Program-made: the position numbers and the translations under genes
The notes under the pieces: generated by a model
What the model was told of the DNA's origin: nothing
Seen by the model: only the letters and a program-made list of their open reading frames with translations
Databases searched by the model: none
Assembly: GCA_028564675.1 (NCBI GenBank)
Contig: JAOVVO010000180.1
Span: forward strand, 1-64,000
Direction: 5' to 3'
DNA length: 64,000 bases
From: Onchocerca lupi
Taxonomy: Eukaryota > Nematoda > Chromadorea > Rhabditida > Onchocercidae
Shown: positions 1-14,600 of the stretch, piece after piece
Position numbering within the stretch: position 1 is the stretch's first letter
How the letters are laid out: each line of letters starts with the position of its first letter

Positions 1-21
1 CACACACACACACACACACAC
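1..21. repeat. (CA)n microsatellite at the window edge
   Basis: The window opens inside a pure CA repeat that decays into CATACACC. Its full length lies outside the window. Confidence 0.95.
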
Positions 22-542
22 ATACACCGATACTCATGTATACTTGTACTCGAAAATCGTTGCTACAATACAGTATCCAAAGTTTCGTTTCGAAACTTAT
101 TTTTTAAAATTAAATCGAAAATGTATGCACACCGTTAGATCAACGATTTCGATTTAAAAGTGATTAAATTTCGAAAATTTGAATTCTAAACTTTCGCATT
201 ATATGAAGTTTTGGGAACTTTATTCCTCTCATATTACTGATAAGTTACTTTTTTCAGTAGAAAAGTTCCAAGATATACTCGAGAAGGGCAGTTGACATTG
301 ACCGTGCCAAAGATCTTTATGAATGATTCAATTCAAAATGAGAAAATATGTATGCATCTATGCGTATGCGTGTACATGATATGGCAAGAAAAATTGCATA
401 TTGAGATTTAATTTAATGATTTTTTATTTATTACTAATATACGATAAAATGCAAGATGCTTTTTTGTTTTATTGATCATAAATTTAAAGCAGTAAATCTT
501 CGAGAGTTTAATTTGTATATTTGACATTTGTTAGAGGAAAAA

Positions 543-1058
543 CTAGGAAACTGGATTCCACCACGCGTTGCCACAGAATTCGAACTGTTGCCATTGCTGT
601 GTCAGTGTAACACTTCCGAACTTAAACTCTAACCCCAAATCCTGTCCTATTAAATCCTTTCGAGGCTTCTCTCCTTTATCTGATCTCCATTGTGTCGCTG
701 AGTGGTTGGCCTCATTTTGTTTATCTGTAAATCGGAGCGTTTTGGCGGTAAACATGTTTATCCTTTTTTTATCCCGTTATCTGCGAGGTGAATAAGTTTA
801 TTCTTTTGGCAATGAATATGTTTATCCTTTTGGCGGCAAACATGTTTATCGTCCCTTTGCAACTATGTCACATCAGTTGGCCTTTAGCACTCCGTATTTA
901 CAATGATTGTCGTGGCGCTATTTATATTCGAGACTTCTCTTGTCACAGATGTGACAAGTAAAAAAAAAAGTAGGTATCAATAAAATAAAAATAATATTTT
1001 TGACACAACGTTCCAAGTTTTTCACCGATTGCTTTAAAATTTTTTTTATTTATACAGA
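543..1058 (-). mobile_element. Non-autonomous Helitron-like element, copy 1
   Basis: Read on the - strand, the element starts A|TCTGTATAAATAAA at 1058 and ends CCTAG|T at 543. This matches the Helitron rule of a 5' TC, a 3' CTRR and insertion between A and T. The 5' end continues into a segment with CGTTGTGTCAAAA, shared with the other two copies. The middle holds repeats of AAACATGTTTAYCSCC and a degenerate open frame (about 543-755, starting MFTAKTLRFTDKQNEANH). At 516 bp it encodes no Rep/helicase, so it would depend on an autonomous element elsewhere. Confidence 0.6.
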
Positions 1059-3400
1059 TTGTATCAGCTTGCACCACTTTCATTAGCAGAGCAATTGCAC
1101 TTCAATTATTTGACTTTTTTTCATGAGATCAATCATAGTTTCTTATAATTCAACATCCTATAACTCAACGATGTTTACAATTTTTCCATTAAATTTCCAA
1201 TGAATTTCTGTAGCCAAAAAAATTATCGCTGTTTTACTGAAACTATTTTATTTACTTACAATGAAAAAAAATAAAAAGAAAAGAAGGATTGTAGGACAAG
1301 AAATATGCATATGCAGAGACTTATTGAACTTTTTACCAAATTCACAGAAATGGATTCGGGATCATTTGAACTGATAAGTATTATATCTTTTGCAGTAATC
1401 GTTCGTGCAAACAAAATAAGTTTCTGTTTTCTTCTATTTTTAAAAAAAATGGAAAAAATTTTAAAAAAAGAAGTACAGATTATTATATTCATATTTTCAG
1501 ACAAAATTTATTATTTGTTCCATAATAATAAAAAATATTATTCAGAGACTATTAAAGTAATTTCAGTTAACTAAGGGCAAATATCTGTTATGGCAATATA
1601 AAGTCATTATTACTATTGGAATTAATTACGACTTTTTATCATAATTGCTCAAAATAACAGCAACAAACATTTGGCATATATTTCGGAAATGGACGAGTTC
1701 GATTGATTTGAATTCAAAACAGCATTTTAAATCCATACGTCTCAAATAAATCCAAAAGATATTTCTGCAAAAAATTGAATATCTTCGATAGTGATACTAT
1801 TTTAGAGCGTAAATCATTTTATTCAATCTTTTTCAAAACCAGAATTTGAATTAAATTATTTGAATTGATGCTGAATGAATTTATTGATTGGTAAAAAGAT
1901 GATTTATAAGAAGAAGTGAAAACCAGGAAAACATTAAATGCAAACAGTTATTAATGAAAAAAATTTGCAGGAAATCAAAAAATTATGATAAAATTACAAG
2001 AATTACAGGAAATTGCCGAAATTACAGGAAACACTACAGAAGCTTTTCTAATTTTTCCAAGTTTGATGTATAACTCTATACCTATTCAACTTGGAACGAT
2101 AGATAGTGCAATTTTCTAACTTGTGCTAAACATATACACAACAGAAGCAAACTTAACTCTCCATGTCATCTCTGAAGAGTTATTTTTCATATATTTAAAT
2201 GTTAATTACTTAGCCTCACCATAATATGTAACTTCTACGTGACTCAACTCCTACTGACCGTCTGAACAAGACTTTTAAGTTTATCTTCTGTTTGTCTAGT
2301 TTGAAAGGAATTTTTGCGCTTACCTTTTACTTTTTCAGAGAAACTTGATTAATCAAAAGCATATCCCATTTTAAAAAATAGATATATATGTACCATTATT
2401 TATTTATTTATTTCTATATCTATTTGTCTATCTATGTATATATGTTTTTTGATAGAAAAAAAAGTCAGTATATGAGATATTTTGGTGTCTAAAAAATAAG
2501 GATTTGGATAAGATATCAGTAGAAGTTATTTCATCTGATCAATTTCATAATTTCCTTCAAAATTTAATTGATGAATCTTCGAATGACGAGTTTGTTCTTT
2601 TTTACATCATAGTTGTAAGGGTAGCGCATACCGAAATTTGGGCAATTTCCAGAAAATGAAAGTAAGGTTGACAAGCTGAAGTTTTTTGCTCTTTAACTTT
2701 GGAGTCGGTCTTTTAAATAAATAGCCATGAAATTCTAATTTAATGACTACATCTATAAAAGAAGAACTGCCTTAAATTAAATTGAGATTACAAAACTTAT
2801 ATTTGCTGATTGGATTGATAGAATATTTTAGTAAAATTATTTCATGCAAAATTTATACAATCAAAAGAAATTAAATTCTACTTTTCCAATCTAATTCATA
2901 TTCCTTCTCATAGATGTAAGTCGTTGACTTCTCAACTGAATATCAACTTAAACAACAAAGGTGAAAATTTGACATGAAGAAAGCATACTCAATCAAAGTT
3001 GACAATCATGCATAACAAGTGGAAAAGATGAATGCATATTTTTATAATTAATTTTGTTTACGAACGAGAAGATGGACTAAGGTTGTTCCATTATCATCCA
3101 TACATCCTTTTTGATATTATTGGAAATGAGAGATTTGGTCGTTGGTCATTTCTCTTTTTTCTCTCTCTGCAATTTATCAAAACTGATTATTCACTGTCTG
3201 GGATTCTAGCAATTCACCAGTCTACTATACATATATATATTATTGCAGAATTTGAAATTTTGGAAATTATGGTCTTTCCCTTGCAGGACTTCTCTTTAAT
3301 TGTTTGATATCAATCTGTTTGCAGTGCTTTTTATACCAAATGCTTACTTCTATTATTGATTAAAAAGTTTCAACTGAATTTAAAATATGTCATATAAGGT

Positions 3401-3520
3401 ATTTCTTATTTCTCATCTTTTTCCATTTAACAGCTATAATAAATCAATGCTTAAATCATTATTTCTTATTTCTCATCTTTTTCTATTTAACAGCTATAAT
3501 AAATCAATGCTTAAATCATT
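3401..3520. repeat. Tandem duplication of a 60-bp unit
   Basis: Positions 3401-3460 and 3461-3520 are identical except for one C/T difference (3424 versus 3484). The unit begins ATTTCTTATTTCTCATC and ends TTAAATCATT. No third copy is present. Near-identity in such AT-rich DNA points to a recent duplication. Confidence 0.95.
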
Positions 3521-6500
3521 TTACATTTCAAGCTTCTTTTTCGAATGCATCTTTTCTTTTTTGTAGCAAAAATTTTTTTGTCTACTATCTTTCATTTGTA
3601 ATTTAATAATTTTGATTTTTTCTGAATAAGTTTTGTCATGCAAATAATTATTTGAAAATATCAACAATTACTCGAAAATATCAGCATAAAGTTAAGAACA
3701 TAATCGTTCTGAGATTTTTGATTACAGCCGAGATATCAGTTTAGTTTCTTCAAGTATTATTACCAAGTGTCAAATGCTACTATAATTAGGCTGTTCAGTA
3801 TTATTCATCGTGCTTTATACTTTATAGCAAGATAGTATAAACAGTCGCTGCAGTTGCATGCAGTCACATGCAGTTGCATTTCTTTGTTAAAAAAGGAATT
3901 TTATGCAGAATGCAAAAAGATAGTAGCGAATGGTCGTCAAGAGAAGTTTGCAGGAAAATTGTTCTAAATTGAATTAATTCATTTGAATTGTTTTGCTATT
4001 TAATCCTAGCAAAACTAACTCTCAGTAATGTGAGTTAAACCAGTAGACACGATGTGGTGATATGTAAGAATTCAGATTTGAAACTTGCTTAAGACTGACT
4101 CTTCGACCATCCAAGTTTAGTTTGCAGTAGTAATGAAATGATTGTACGAGTTTGTGAGCAACAGATCATATGCTTCTAAATCAATTCCTTTCATTCGCAT
4201 CTTTATTCAATCAAATTTTTTCTATTTAAGAAAAAAAAATTCAAATAACAACATAAGGGACTGCTTAGAGCCAAATTTTATTTCGTTCATTTTTTATTTA
4301 CTTCTTAATTCATCAGGTAAATTTGACGAAATTATTTCAACTATTCTGAATTGTTTATAAAAATTTAGTTTCATCAATTTTAAAAAAGTTTTTGATGATC
4401 AAAGTCCAAAATATTTGCTATTTACCATTCGAAAATTCCAGTGGTAAATATTTTTATTTTATTTTTTAAACAATTACTTTTTACTTTCTGAAAAAAATAC
4501 ACATACTTTCAACTGGAAAATTCTTAATGATTTCGGAGGAATCTAAAAAAGAGAATACTTTTTTGGATTTTGTAAAAAAAAAAAAAAAAATAGTTCTACT
4601 CTTGCATATTTTTGAAAATTAATAGCTGCGTGCTGTGAATTATGATAAAGCTATCAATTTGGGAGTGCAAACAATCTGACAAAGTTTTTAGGAAGACCAG
4701 GCGTAAAAAGAAGCCTTCATTCATTCCATCGAGACCTTCTCCTCCAGTTCCTCTTTAATATTTCTTCTCATGCACCGTTCAATGTGTAAATTACAATATA
4801 ATACTTTCATTTTAGTGATATTGTCATTCCAGAAAATGCATCGAATTTGAAGAGAATGAAGAAAAACTATCTACTTTTTCTTTTTTTCATACAAACTTCA
4901 CATATTCATTCTATTACTCGTTAATCCGTTTGATAAAATATGATGATCTCTTTTGCTTTGGTACTAAAGTCTGCTGCAATGATAGATAGAGATGAAGAAG
5001 TTCCTTGGTCTTGGATAATTTGAAAATTGTCAAAGAAAACAAGATGTTTTATTATCAATATTACTGATAATATCCTTTGATTCGAGCTGCTTTTTTCTAT
5101 TCTAATTGAAATTTATCAATTTTCATTGCTAAAAATATGTTTAATGATAAATGTACATATCTCTCGTTGGTATAACATTTTGAAAATGGATAACCTTGAA
5201 TTTGTCAATTACGTTCTTTCACACAGACAATAAAAAGTATACAAAGCAATTGAACAAAGGAAAAAACTAAAAGAAAAAAAAAAATTCGTCTCATTAACGA
5301 AAATTATCACCGATTCATTTTACAAATTTTTTTGAAATTGACGAGAAAATTTGTTAACAATTTGGACGATAATAAATGTTTAGGAACGATGGCAACGATA
5401 TTGATGGAGTATACGGTTGAAACCTTCCCTTTTGTTTTCAAAAACTTATTACATCTTTATTACAATTTTTTCACTTTACTTTCTTTACTGTTGAGAACTT
5501 TCCAATTAATATTAGCAAACTTTTTGCGAAACGAACAAATGAAGAGAGAAAAAAAGACAATTGGTAAATGGAAGTTATATTTTTGTCCATTATAGTTCAA
5601 GAATTTACTTGCAAGTATTATAAATTCTCATGAAATTTGGCTCGGAGTACATCAGATACTTTGTTATCATGCATTTTTGTGATTTCTGATAAATCAATGC
5701 AGTATGAGATAGGAGAGAAACTATTGTAAGACTGTTTTTAGTAGAAAATTATAATATCATGAAAGAATATATTTGTTACTACAGATACGTTAAATTAGCC
5801 GGATAGTCGCATTAGTCCTTTGATTAAATCATTGATAACAAAATTTCTTTATGAACCTTCTTCCGTGTAGCTTTGCCGTCTAATATGTTCGATCGATGTT
5901 GCGGAAGGTGTACGACCCGTCAATCTAATGTTTATTGATTTGATTTATAATATGCCATAACATTGATGACAAACAATAATATTTTGTCATTGTTGATAAA
6001 TCAAAATGCATCTTTTCTTGTCATAACATGTAGCAGTTGGTGCCCTAAAAATGTTTTTCAAAGAAAAGAAATCTATAGATCAAATTAATTCCCCAAGAAT
6101 GATCATCATTTCATGCATCTAAATATATACTATACAAATCAGATTTACTTCACTGAAAAAAATATGATCGACCGTCCTTTGCTCATAAAATTAATTTTTT
6201 TCAAGTTTTTATCAGCAAATTGATTCTGTAATAGCTATCATTTTTGGGTTTGAAACCAGTTGAAGAAGGATGCATTGATTTACAAACTCCTACTGGTTTC
6301 TTTTTATCCTTCTGTTGCCAAGTCTAACTGGCATGGAAATAATGCATTATCCTATCTATCGTATCAGTATAGTAAATGTTGAAATTTTGTTCTCTATTTA
6401 AATATTTTAAAGAAAAATTTTAAGTCAGCCATATCTTAGCAATCAATTTTCCATTTGTTGCCATTCTGGTTATTGTTCATTTATTTCAGGTAAAGGAAAA

Positions 6501-7052
6501 TGAAAATAAGAGAAGTATTAGGAAGTTTTTAGAAGCATTAAGATTGAATCATTGAATGATATTATTGGAACTGCTTCGTCTTTCCAATACGATTCATTAT
6601 TTTTTCAAGTTTATCATTTTTTTTTTTTTTTTTTAATTATTGCAAAATGACAGCTGTAGAGAAAAAAATGATGGCACAACAATTCTCCATTAATTTCGGA
6701 AGGTCGCGTATAATCACAACACTGATTGTTCGATTGTCAGGTCGAGGTGGTTCCTAGCACTAAGGATGACAGCCCACAAATCAGAGTGTATCTCTTAAAA
6801 ATTAGAACATCCATTAATTAGTTTCCTCTCATTCGTCCTTTTTTTGTTATCTTTAAAGTACCTCTGACCTCTGAATTGACAAGCAAACTCTGCAGCACTG
6901 ATAACAGATATTCGAGGATAATGTGAGGTTTCACAATTATCACCGAACTTAGAATGTCTTCTGTATATTCAGCACATTTCTCTGTCTGTTACAGCGAAAT
7001 ATGGAGGTCATCATCAGTGATAACATGGACACAATAGATTCATGAAGTCACT

Positions 7053-7170
7053 AATATCATCATTATTAACATTATAATCATCATTACCATCGTTGTCAAT
7101 ACGTTATCATTATCGTCATCGGCATCATTATCAGCATTTACATCACAATCATTATTATTACAATTGTAGT
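7053..7170. repeat. Degenerate ATC/ATT trinucleotide tract
   Basis: About 120 bases of ATC, ATT and GTC words (ATCATCATT, CATTATCGTCATCGGCATC). The His/Tyr-rich frame read through it is an artefact of the repeat. Confidence 0.7.
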
Positions 7171-10100
7171 TTGAAGTTAGTCTCAAAATCATTCTTTTGC
7201 ATTATTTTTTACTTTCAGGATTTATTTTTACGAACTTTAACAAGGCGCCAAGTGAGTACAGCAGCCATTGTTCTGTTCTTTGTTCATTTTAATTCAATTT
7301 CAAAAAATTATCAAATTTACAATCAAATATCCATGTATGGGTGTGGGTTGGCACGGGAAGACACTATGGCACAAACTGAGCAACTTCCTATAATATAATA
7401 ATACCTCGAAGTGGCGACCTTCGTATTTCTCCGCTTCTCAATAAACGATCTATAACAGCTGCAGAAAATACTGTATTAGGTTCCAAAAATTTCTTTAAAA
7501 GTCAATCACTAATTACATTTTTAACATAATGAGCTTTTTTAGTGGCACTATTTTAATTATTTATAAATTAATCGGCTCCACAGTTAATTTTTCCAACTTC
7601 TCTGGCTTATCCAATTTTCCTTGATTCCATTTCGATTCTTCGTAAGTATCTTTCTCAATTTATGCGATGCTCAGAATAAGATTCAGTCACTGTACAACAG
7701 AGTGATTCCATATTGATTCGCTTTGAATTAGATGGATTTTCTATGACTGACATAATTTGAAGAGAAAATCACCGACAAATTCATCTAAATATGCTTATTT
7801 TTAACTTTAGCCTTTGATCTTCGATCATTTAATCAATTTTTAAATTTTATCCATTGTCAGATTCATTATCATCCAATGAAAGACAATTGCTTGAAAATCA
7901 GTGTTTTATTTTAATCGTTTTTTTATTCGTTGATTTTTTTTATTATAATTGAAATATTTTAAATAAAAATAGAAGTTTCCAATTTCGAAAAAATATAATT
8001 TATTTAAAAGATGTAAGTTTCGAAATATATACGACTAAGTTCCCGAAAAGCTAACAGAAATTTCTCTTATGTTTTTCACTCACAACAATCGATTTCTGTT
8101 CTCAAAGTCATATTGCTTGGTTAGATGGAAACTGCGATATTTCAAGCGTAGTTTTTATCACTTCTTTAGCTTTTTCAGTGAAAGAAATTCGTTTCATAAT
8201 CACTCGTATAGCAAATAAAATTTATCCAGAAATATGATAAGAGCCATTTATCATTCCCTGTTCATAGAGACAGCACAATGCATCACTTTCCCTCTTTGAT
8301 GTCTTCTTTTTTTTTGTGAAATGTCAAAATGTTAAAAAGTTGTTTTGGTCTTATTTTGTAAAATACTCATTGTTGTCTTCTTCTTCTCCATAAAAACAAC
8401 GGAATCATTAAAGCTGAAAACATTGTTATCATTCATTATAACTGATGTTATCATTCATTCTAACAAGATATCTTTCAGCGACCTTTTTGATACCATCATA
8501 TATTTATTATCAATTCATATCTTTGTTGAAAATTGGCTAAGTTTTCAAAGAAGCAATTTGTTAATCTTAAGATGTTAATCTTAAGAACTTTCTTTTTCAT
8601 AAAACTCGATCTTTGAGTTATTAGGGAATTTGAATTAAATGAAACAAACACATGCTTAATGTCTAGTTTTGTCAAAGAATTCTTTAAAAATTAGCAATGA
8701 ACAACATGTGTTTTAATGAAATATATCTCTTAATTATGTTACGAATATAGATTGAGTTTCATGCAAGTAACTTATTTAACAGCAAGCCATCATAAGCCAT
8801 CCTATCTTTATTTGAGATATTCGGTTATAATGTTTTGAGATTATCTTGTATAAAGATTCTTTGCATAGTTAAGATATCGGATGATAAACCCTGGAAATTT
8901 CCTGTAAATTTGTAGTGATTTCAAATTGAATTTCCTTCCGATATCAAGTGAGTTAAAATCAACTCCATCAAAATTTTATTATCGAATCTATTTTGCATCT
9001 CATTGGCTTTTGCTTTTTTCATTCCATTTCTTTTGGCAAGCAATGAGAATACTTCAAGTATGGAAGATCAATGATCGAATATCAATGATCAGTCTGATTT
9101 GGCAATGTATTTAAACATATCTGGTACGTGATTCTATCAAAACAGCGCTAGCAAAATTATTATATTGACAGCGTCGGATAATCTTCATTGATCCTTTTCA
9201 TCTTGAAATTCAAAAACAAACTTCTGAAATAAAAGCAACAATTTTATTACCACTTCAAAAATTTTCATCTATGGTGCCTTGTATAACATCCCAATGATTT
9301 TGTCCATAAACATATTATTACATGTGTTTAATTCGGAAAATTATTTACATTTTTCGATCTTTCCGATTAGAACCAATCTGCCTTGAAATAAATTTGGTAA
9401 ATGCAGAAATTTTTTTGCAAATTATTTGTAATTTATTTCGACAATTTGTTTTAAAGTCTTACGGGAATTGTTCGTTTTTAATTCTGATCCCTTTGATTTT
9501 ATTCTAATAATTGCATTTGAATGGGATTAGCCAATCAATTGCACTTCTTATTCAATTGGCTAAAATGAAAATTCAGTTTGACTTTTGACTTTTCAATTCA
9601 AATCTGGTTTTATCACTTTGACTGATCGATCAGTAGGGAAATTTATGCATATTTTCACCATTTATTCTTGTTTATTAGTTATGCATTGCATTTAAAAGTT
9701 GTATTGTATACAGTATGGGGCATTATCCTCTCCGTTCTTCTCTGCTAGGCGACATTAGGTGACACAGAACGCATCATACCAGAATACTTCATTGCATATA
9801 AGCTAGTCTTATCAATATATCATTTTTTTCAAGTTAATAACTTCTAAAGAATTAATTAATTTCTAATTAATTATGAATCACTTTTTTGTTCATATAACAA
9901 TGGTAATTTCTGTCATATCAGGGGTCATTCGGTCAGGGATCACTCGGGTCTTCAAGATATCGCCTTGTTTTGTGACAGTGACACACAATTTTAAATCTCT
10001 CCTCCTCCTGCCATTATTTCATTTTGGCAATTGGAGTGCAGAAATATTTATTTACGAATTTCTTCGCTTATACATTTCAAGATAGCCCTTTGCAGACAGC

Positions 10101-10661
10101 CAGATAGAACGACGTATACAAACAAGACAGACAGACAAATAGACAGACAGGTAGATACATTATATACTAGTACAAACAAGTGGACAGAAGAAGGACCGAT
10201 CATCAAACAGACATTTGAATAAACTATGGATGGAATTAACGATTGCAACAGAGAGAAAGACAATTTTGTAATTAAGCTTCGCTAATATTAAAACTTAATG
10301 ACAATAATAAAAGCAGAGAAAGCAACAATAACAATAAATATTACTACTACTATTACTATTAGTGCCACAATATCTGCAAGTTGCAAGTTGCAAACAGCTT
10401 GCATCATGCATGCATAAGCAAAGACTGAAATATAGCATTTGAGAGAGAGGAAAGCTATAGAAAGATTTGCAGTAATATAGTGGTTGCTTGCATTACTACT
10501 ACCTTCGATTGTTGTCACCCTCTTCACTCCGTCACTTCGTCCACTATCCTACTACTCTTCGTCCTTCGTGCTTCCACATCCGTTCCATCTCATCCACTAT
10601 TACTACTTCTCGTCCTTCATCCTTCCACCTCCGTTCCTTTCATCCTATCCGGTCGACACCG

Positions 10662-10722
10662 TCCACCCATCCACCCATCCATCCATCCATCCATCCATCC
10701 AACCAACCATCCATCCGTCCGG
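10662..10722. repeat. (CATC)n microsatellite in a pyrimidine-rich tract
   Basis: ATCC/CATC units dominate 10662-10722 and sit in a longer C/T-rich tract (about 10510-10735) with repeated TTCGTCC and TCCACT words. Apparent ORFs in all three + frames here are produced by the repeat. Confidence 0.9.
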
Positions 10723-11661
10723 CCTCCAACTGCCATACTTACGACGGCCGCACAATTGTCTGTGATGTGATCTATGTGTGTATTTCATTCCAAATAATGT
10801 TTATATATCTATCTTTCGAGGAAATAAATTTGCTTAAATATGCATACACTTTGTACTATTACTTCTATCGATTACATCACTTCAAGCGTTGTAATTATGC
10901 AAATTTCTGCGATATCGCAAATCCAACTTTATGGCGCCTTTTCTTCTTTGTCGACGTCTGATCTTTGCGTCCTCGAATCCGGGGGCAGATATCATTTCAC
11001 TATCTTCTTAAACTTTTTGCTATTCCTTCCATCGGATGAGAAACACTCGACCACAAATGGGTACCGTATTGATGGAATGACAACATTTTAATAGCTTTTT
11101 CATGACCCTTGACCCATGGTAGAATTAACTTATTTCTGGAAATATCTCATATTCTGTGTCTCATTCCATATGCATATTAATTAAGTTAGAATATCTGGAA
11201 GCTCATAGAATTGATAGCTCAGTTGAAATAAGTCTTCAATTTCCGTTGCTTTGTTTACACCATTTTGAGAGTATACGAAACACTACAACGATTTCAGTTA
11301 ATTAGCTTCTGCCAGAGATTCTAAAACTTTTTGTTTTGATTGAAATCGATGGAGAGAAAATGATAAGAAACTGGACTTATTTGATGAATTATGTTGAGAG
11401 GATGGTAGTACTGGTTACCTGCCTTCAGGGTAATGATGACAGCATTGCTGCTTGCTATTTAGCAGCTGCAACCAGTCCTGCAGAGATGACACGGAATGCA
11501 TTCGTGCTTAGCCATTGACACTAATAAATGTGCATGCATGCACACATCCTTAGGGTGACACCTGTCAGCCAGCAGTACTATCTGGTATCTGTGTGAGATG
11601 AATTTCTGAAATTGTATTGTCACTCAAGCCACTTTCATGTTTGCAAATTTGAAGAGTTGTC

Positions 11662-11696
11662 TCTAACGATGACCTTCTTGTAAGGTCATCGTTAGA
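11662..11696. repeat. Perfect 15-bp inverted repeat with a 5-base loop
   Basis: TCTAACGATGACCTT (11662-11676) is followed by CTTGT and the exact reverse complement AAGGTCATCGTTAGA (11682-11696). The stem has no mismatch and contains TGACCT half-sites. The flanks do not extend the pairing usefully, so it is short for a microRNA precursor. It could be a hairpin RNA or a transcription-factor site pair. Confidence 0.85.
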
Positions 11697-14600
11697 TTAT
11701 CCCTCAATTTTGCATGTTATTATTATTTTGTCAACATAATTGGTAATTCTGTTCCATCCAGAATAGTTGCTATTTTTTTAATGGATTGTAATTGTTCGAA
11801 AAAGAAAATGTCATTAATGTTATCTGTTTTGCACTAAATTTAACTTAAAAAAAAGTTGAGGAAGTATTGCACTTTTATATATTTAAGAAATTGATAACAC
11901 TCATTCTTCATTCCTTAGCAATGTTTATTTATGGGCAAAGCTTGAACCTGAAAAGTAATATTTGTTTTTCGAAAAATTTTGCTGAAAAAATTTTTTTAGC
12001 TATTAAAAAATGAAAAAAAAAAAGAAAAATTAGAAATGAAAATCTTACACTGTAATGATTAAAAACTTGTCTTGTATAATAATCATTTTAAATAAATGCG
12101 TATATTTAGAATCTAAGTATCTATAATCTAAATCAGGAAATAAAATATTTGAATTTCGGACACACTCTGAATGATAGGATGTATCCATGATTGCCCTGGT
12201 TATTATAATAATAACTCTAGGACATATCATGACAAATTGTGGACCGATAGATGGATGGACAGAGGAGTGGACACCCTTCTGGCACCACGTTATTTTACTC
12301 TATTACTAATTATCCATTATAATATTATTTGCATATGTAATTAAAAATATTTTTATAAATTATATTTCATTTCAAATTTGGCCATATTCCAGAGAGTTTT
12401 CTGAAAAAAGTGAATTTACTGCAAATTTGCAAATCTCTATTTTTTCTTTCCTTTTTAATCACAGAAAAGGAATTCGTTTTAATTTTATAAATCAATGTGT
12501 ATATGTGTATGTTATCATCTATTTCTTTTTTGAAGTTATATGTTTACAGAACGAAGTAAAATTTATTTATTTCTGCGATATATTTTGTCCTAATTGTAAG
12601 CAAAGTGCAGGATAAAATGTTGATAGCATCAGTGATAGCCTTACCAATGCAAAAAAGATTAGACGGAATGTTCTGATATTTGACATTATCAATTTTGCTT
12701 GATGAAAAGTCAATATTTTGAGCAGTTTTTTATTGACTTTCACAATTTTCGGCTTTTGCAGTCTTCGAGATCAATTTAAGTTTCTTTTTATATTATTATT
12801 AACTAAAGTCTAAATTTTTATTCCTGTCTTATTTAACTACATAAACTTTAAAAATTTTCTTAGCTCCAAAAATCCTCGGAATCATATATGTTTTGAAATT
12901 TTTAGCAAATTTAAATTTATCAAATTTGCTTCTGGAAGATTGATTTTGCATAATTCTGCATATGTAAATACAATGTAATCATTAATTAAAGTTTATTTTC
13001 ATGCTCATAAATGTGCAATTAATAAGTGCAAACAATAGAGTAAAAAAAAAAAAGAAAAAATTAACGAATGAATTTATAATACATTTTGCAAAAATGCAGA
13101 AGGAATAAAAAAGAATTTTCTAAATTTCTGCATGCACTTTGCAGTTGTACCTTTTTCTGCTCCAATTCATTTCGTGTTTAAATAGCCCTTTCTTTTACTT
13201 TTTTAGATTTTTAGATTTTTTTTTCAAATTTTCTTCTTCTGAAGTATTACTATAGTTTTCATTCTACCAGTTGTTCGCTAAAATTCTGTCATTCTCTCCT
13301 GTCAACTGCTTTTTTGTCTGTTAACAAATCTGTTAACTGCTACTATAAATAATTTAGCATGAAAAAGAATGAATTTTTAAAATTGAAACTTCCTGACTTC
13401 ATTTCAAAAAAGATCATTTGTTGAAATAAGATTTCCGTTGATGAATTGTTAATTTTCAATCCTAACTTCTACTTTTTCCATGGCATCCAAAATTTGAAAA
13501 TTTTGCTCGTTTTTGATAATCATTTGCCTATATTTTCCTACAATGGCTTGCATGTTATCAGTAGTCTCAAATCTTTTAAATTTTGGTGTTCAAAATTTCA
13601 ATTATACTGTTTAGTTTTAATCTTCCGAGAGAATTCACTGTATCGCTAGACCTAAAGAATTTAACATTTGCCGTGATTCTCATTTTTGTCATATTAACAG
13701 TCATCTGCTAATATTTTAACACTTTCAAAGTTTCAATCAGTTCGTTGTCAGTATTATCGCGATAAGGAACGATAAATAGAAACAAAATGATGCATATGTT
13801 CAATGAATTAATAAAAATATGATTAATTCAATGATTTTATCACAAGAAAATTCTCAAATTAATCTTACGATTTCCTAAATCTTGATATTTTAAAATATTT
13901 TTTTAGGAGAATCGATAGAAAATGAAAAAATTTCCTGCCGACAATCATTAACTTTTCAGATGGTTGATGATATTGAAATTATGTATTCAATTGATTGATT
14001 CCAAATTCAAATTTTATTTCATCTTATTGTTCCATAGTAAGTAGGAATGAATGACATTTTTTTCAATCATATTTCTGTCTGTCAGTTCGAATATTTCAAT
14101 TCTGCTGTTGCTGTATCTTTGTACTTACTCTGCAATTCTGTGCAAATGCACCTTCTAATGAAGAATCATTAAGATTAAGATTAGTTTCTTTATAAAAAAT
14201 TTTACTAAATTTCGTCAAGAAAGATTTAAAACTTCATTTTTCACTTTCATCAATCATCGAGAAGTGAAGACTTCATCAAATGATTGGATTGATGGAACAG
14301 TTTGACAGTTTGCATCGTGGATCTTCTGGAAATCGATCATCAATTGTGTTCTGATATTGCATTCATCATTTGGACGAACAGCTTCAATGAAGTTTTATGA
14401 TCAAATTCAAATTTCTTTTTCATCCTGACTTCCAGAAATTTTATAGGAAAAACTTAAATCAGTTTTTCAAAATCTATTTTTTTAAGCTTTTAAATAGCTT
14501 TTTTTTTTTTTTTTCAAGAATTCTCTTGTGAGTATTGATTGTCATTGTTATTATTGTTGTTTCAAATCATCATATGACAAATTTTATTGAAAAACAATCA

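Noticed and set aside
10480..10961. Three overlapping + strand ORFs up to 157 aa
   Set aside because: All pass through the CATC/TTCGTCC simple-sequence tract, which lacks stops in every frame. No domain, no splice support.
11336..11518. 60-codon ORF ending in an Ala-rich stretch, more GC than its surroundings
   Set aside because: No acceptor or donor fits a gene model and no family is recognisable. The opposite strand also has a short Cys-rich frame, so the texture is not specific.
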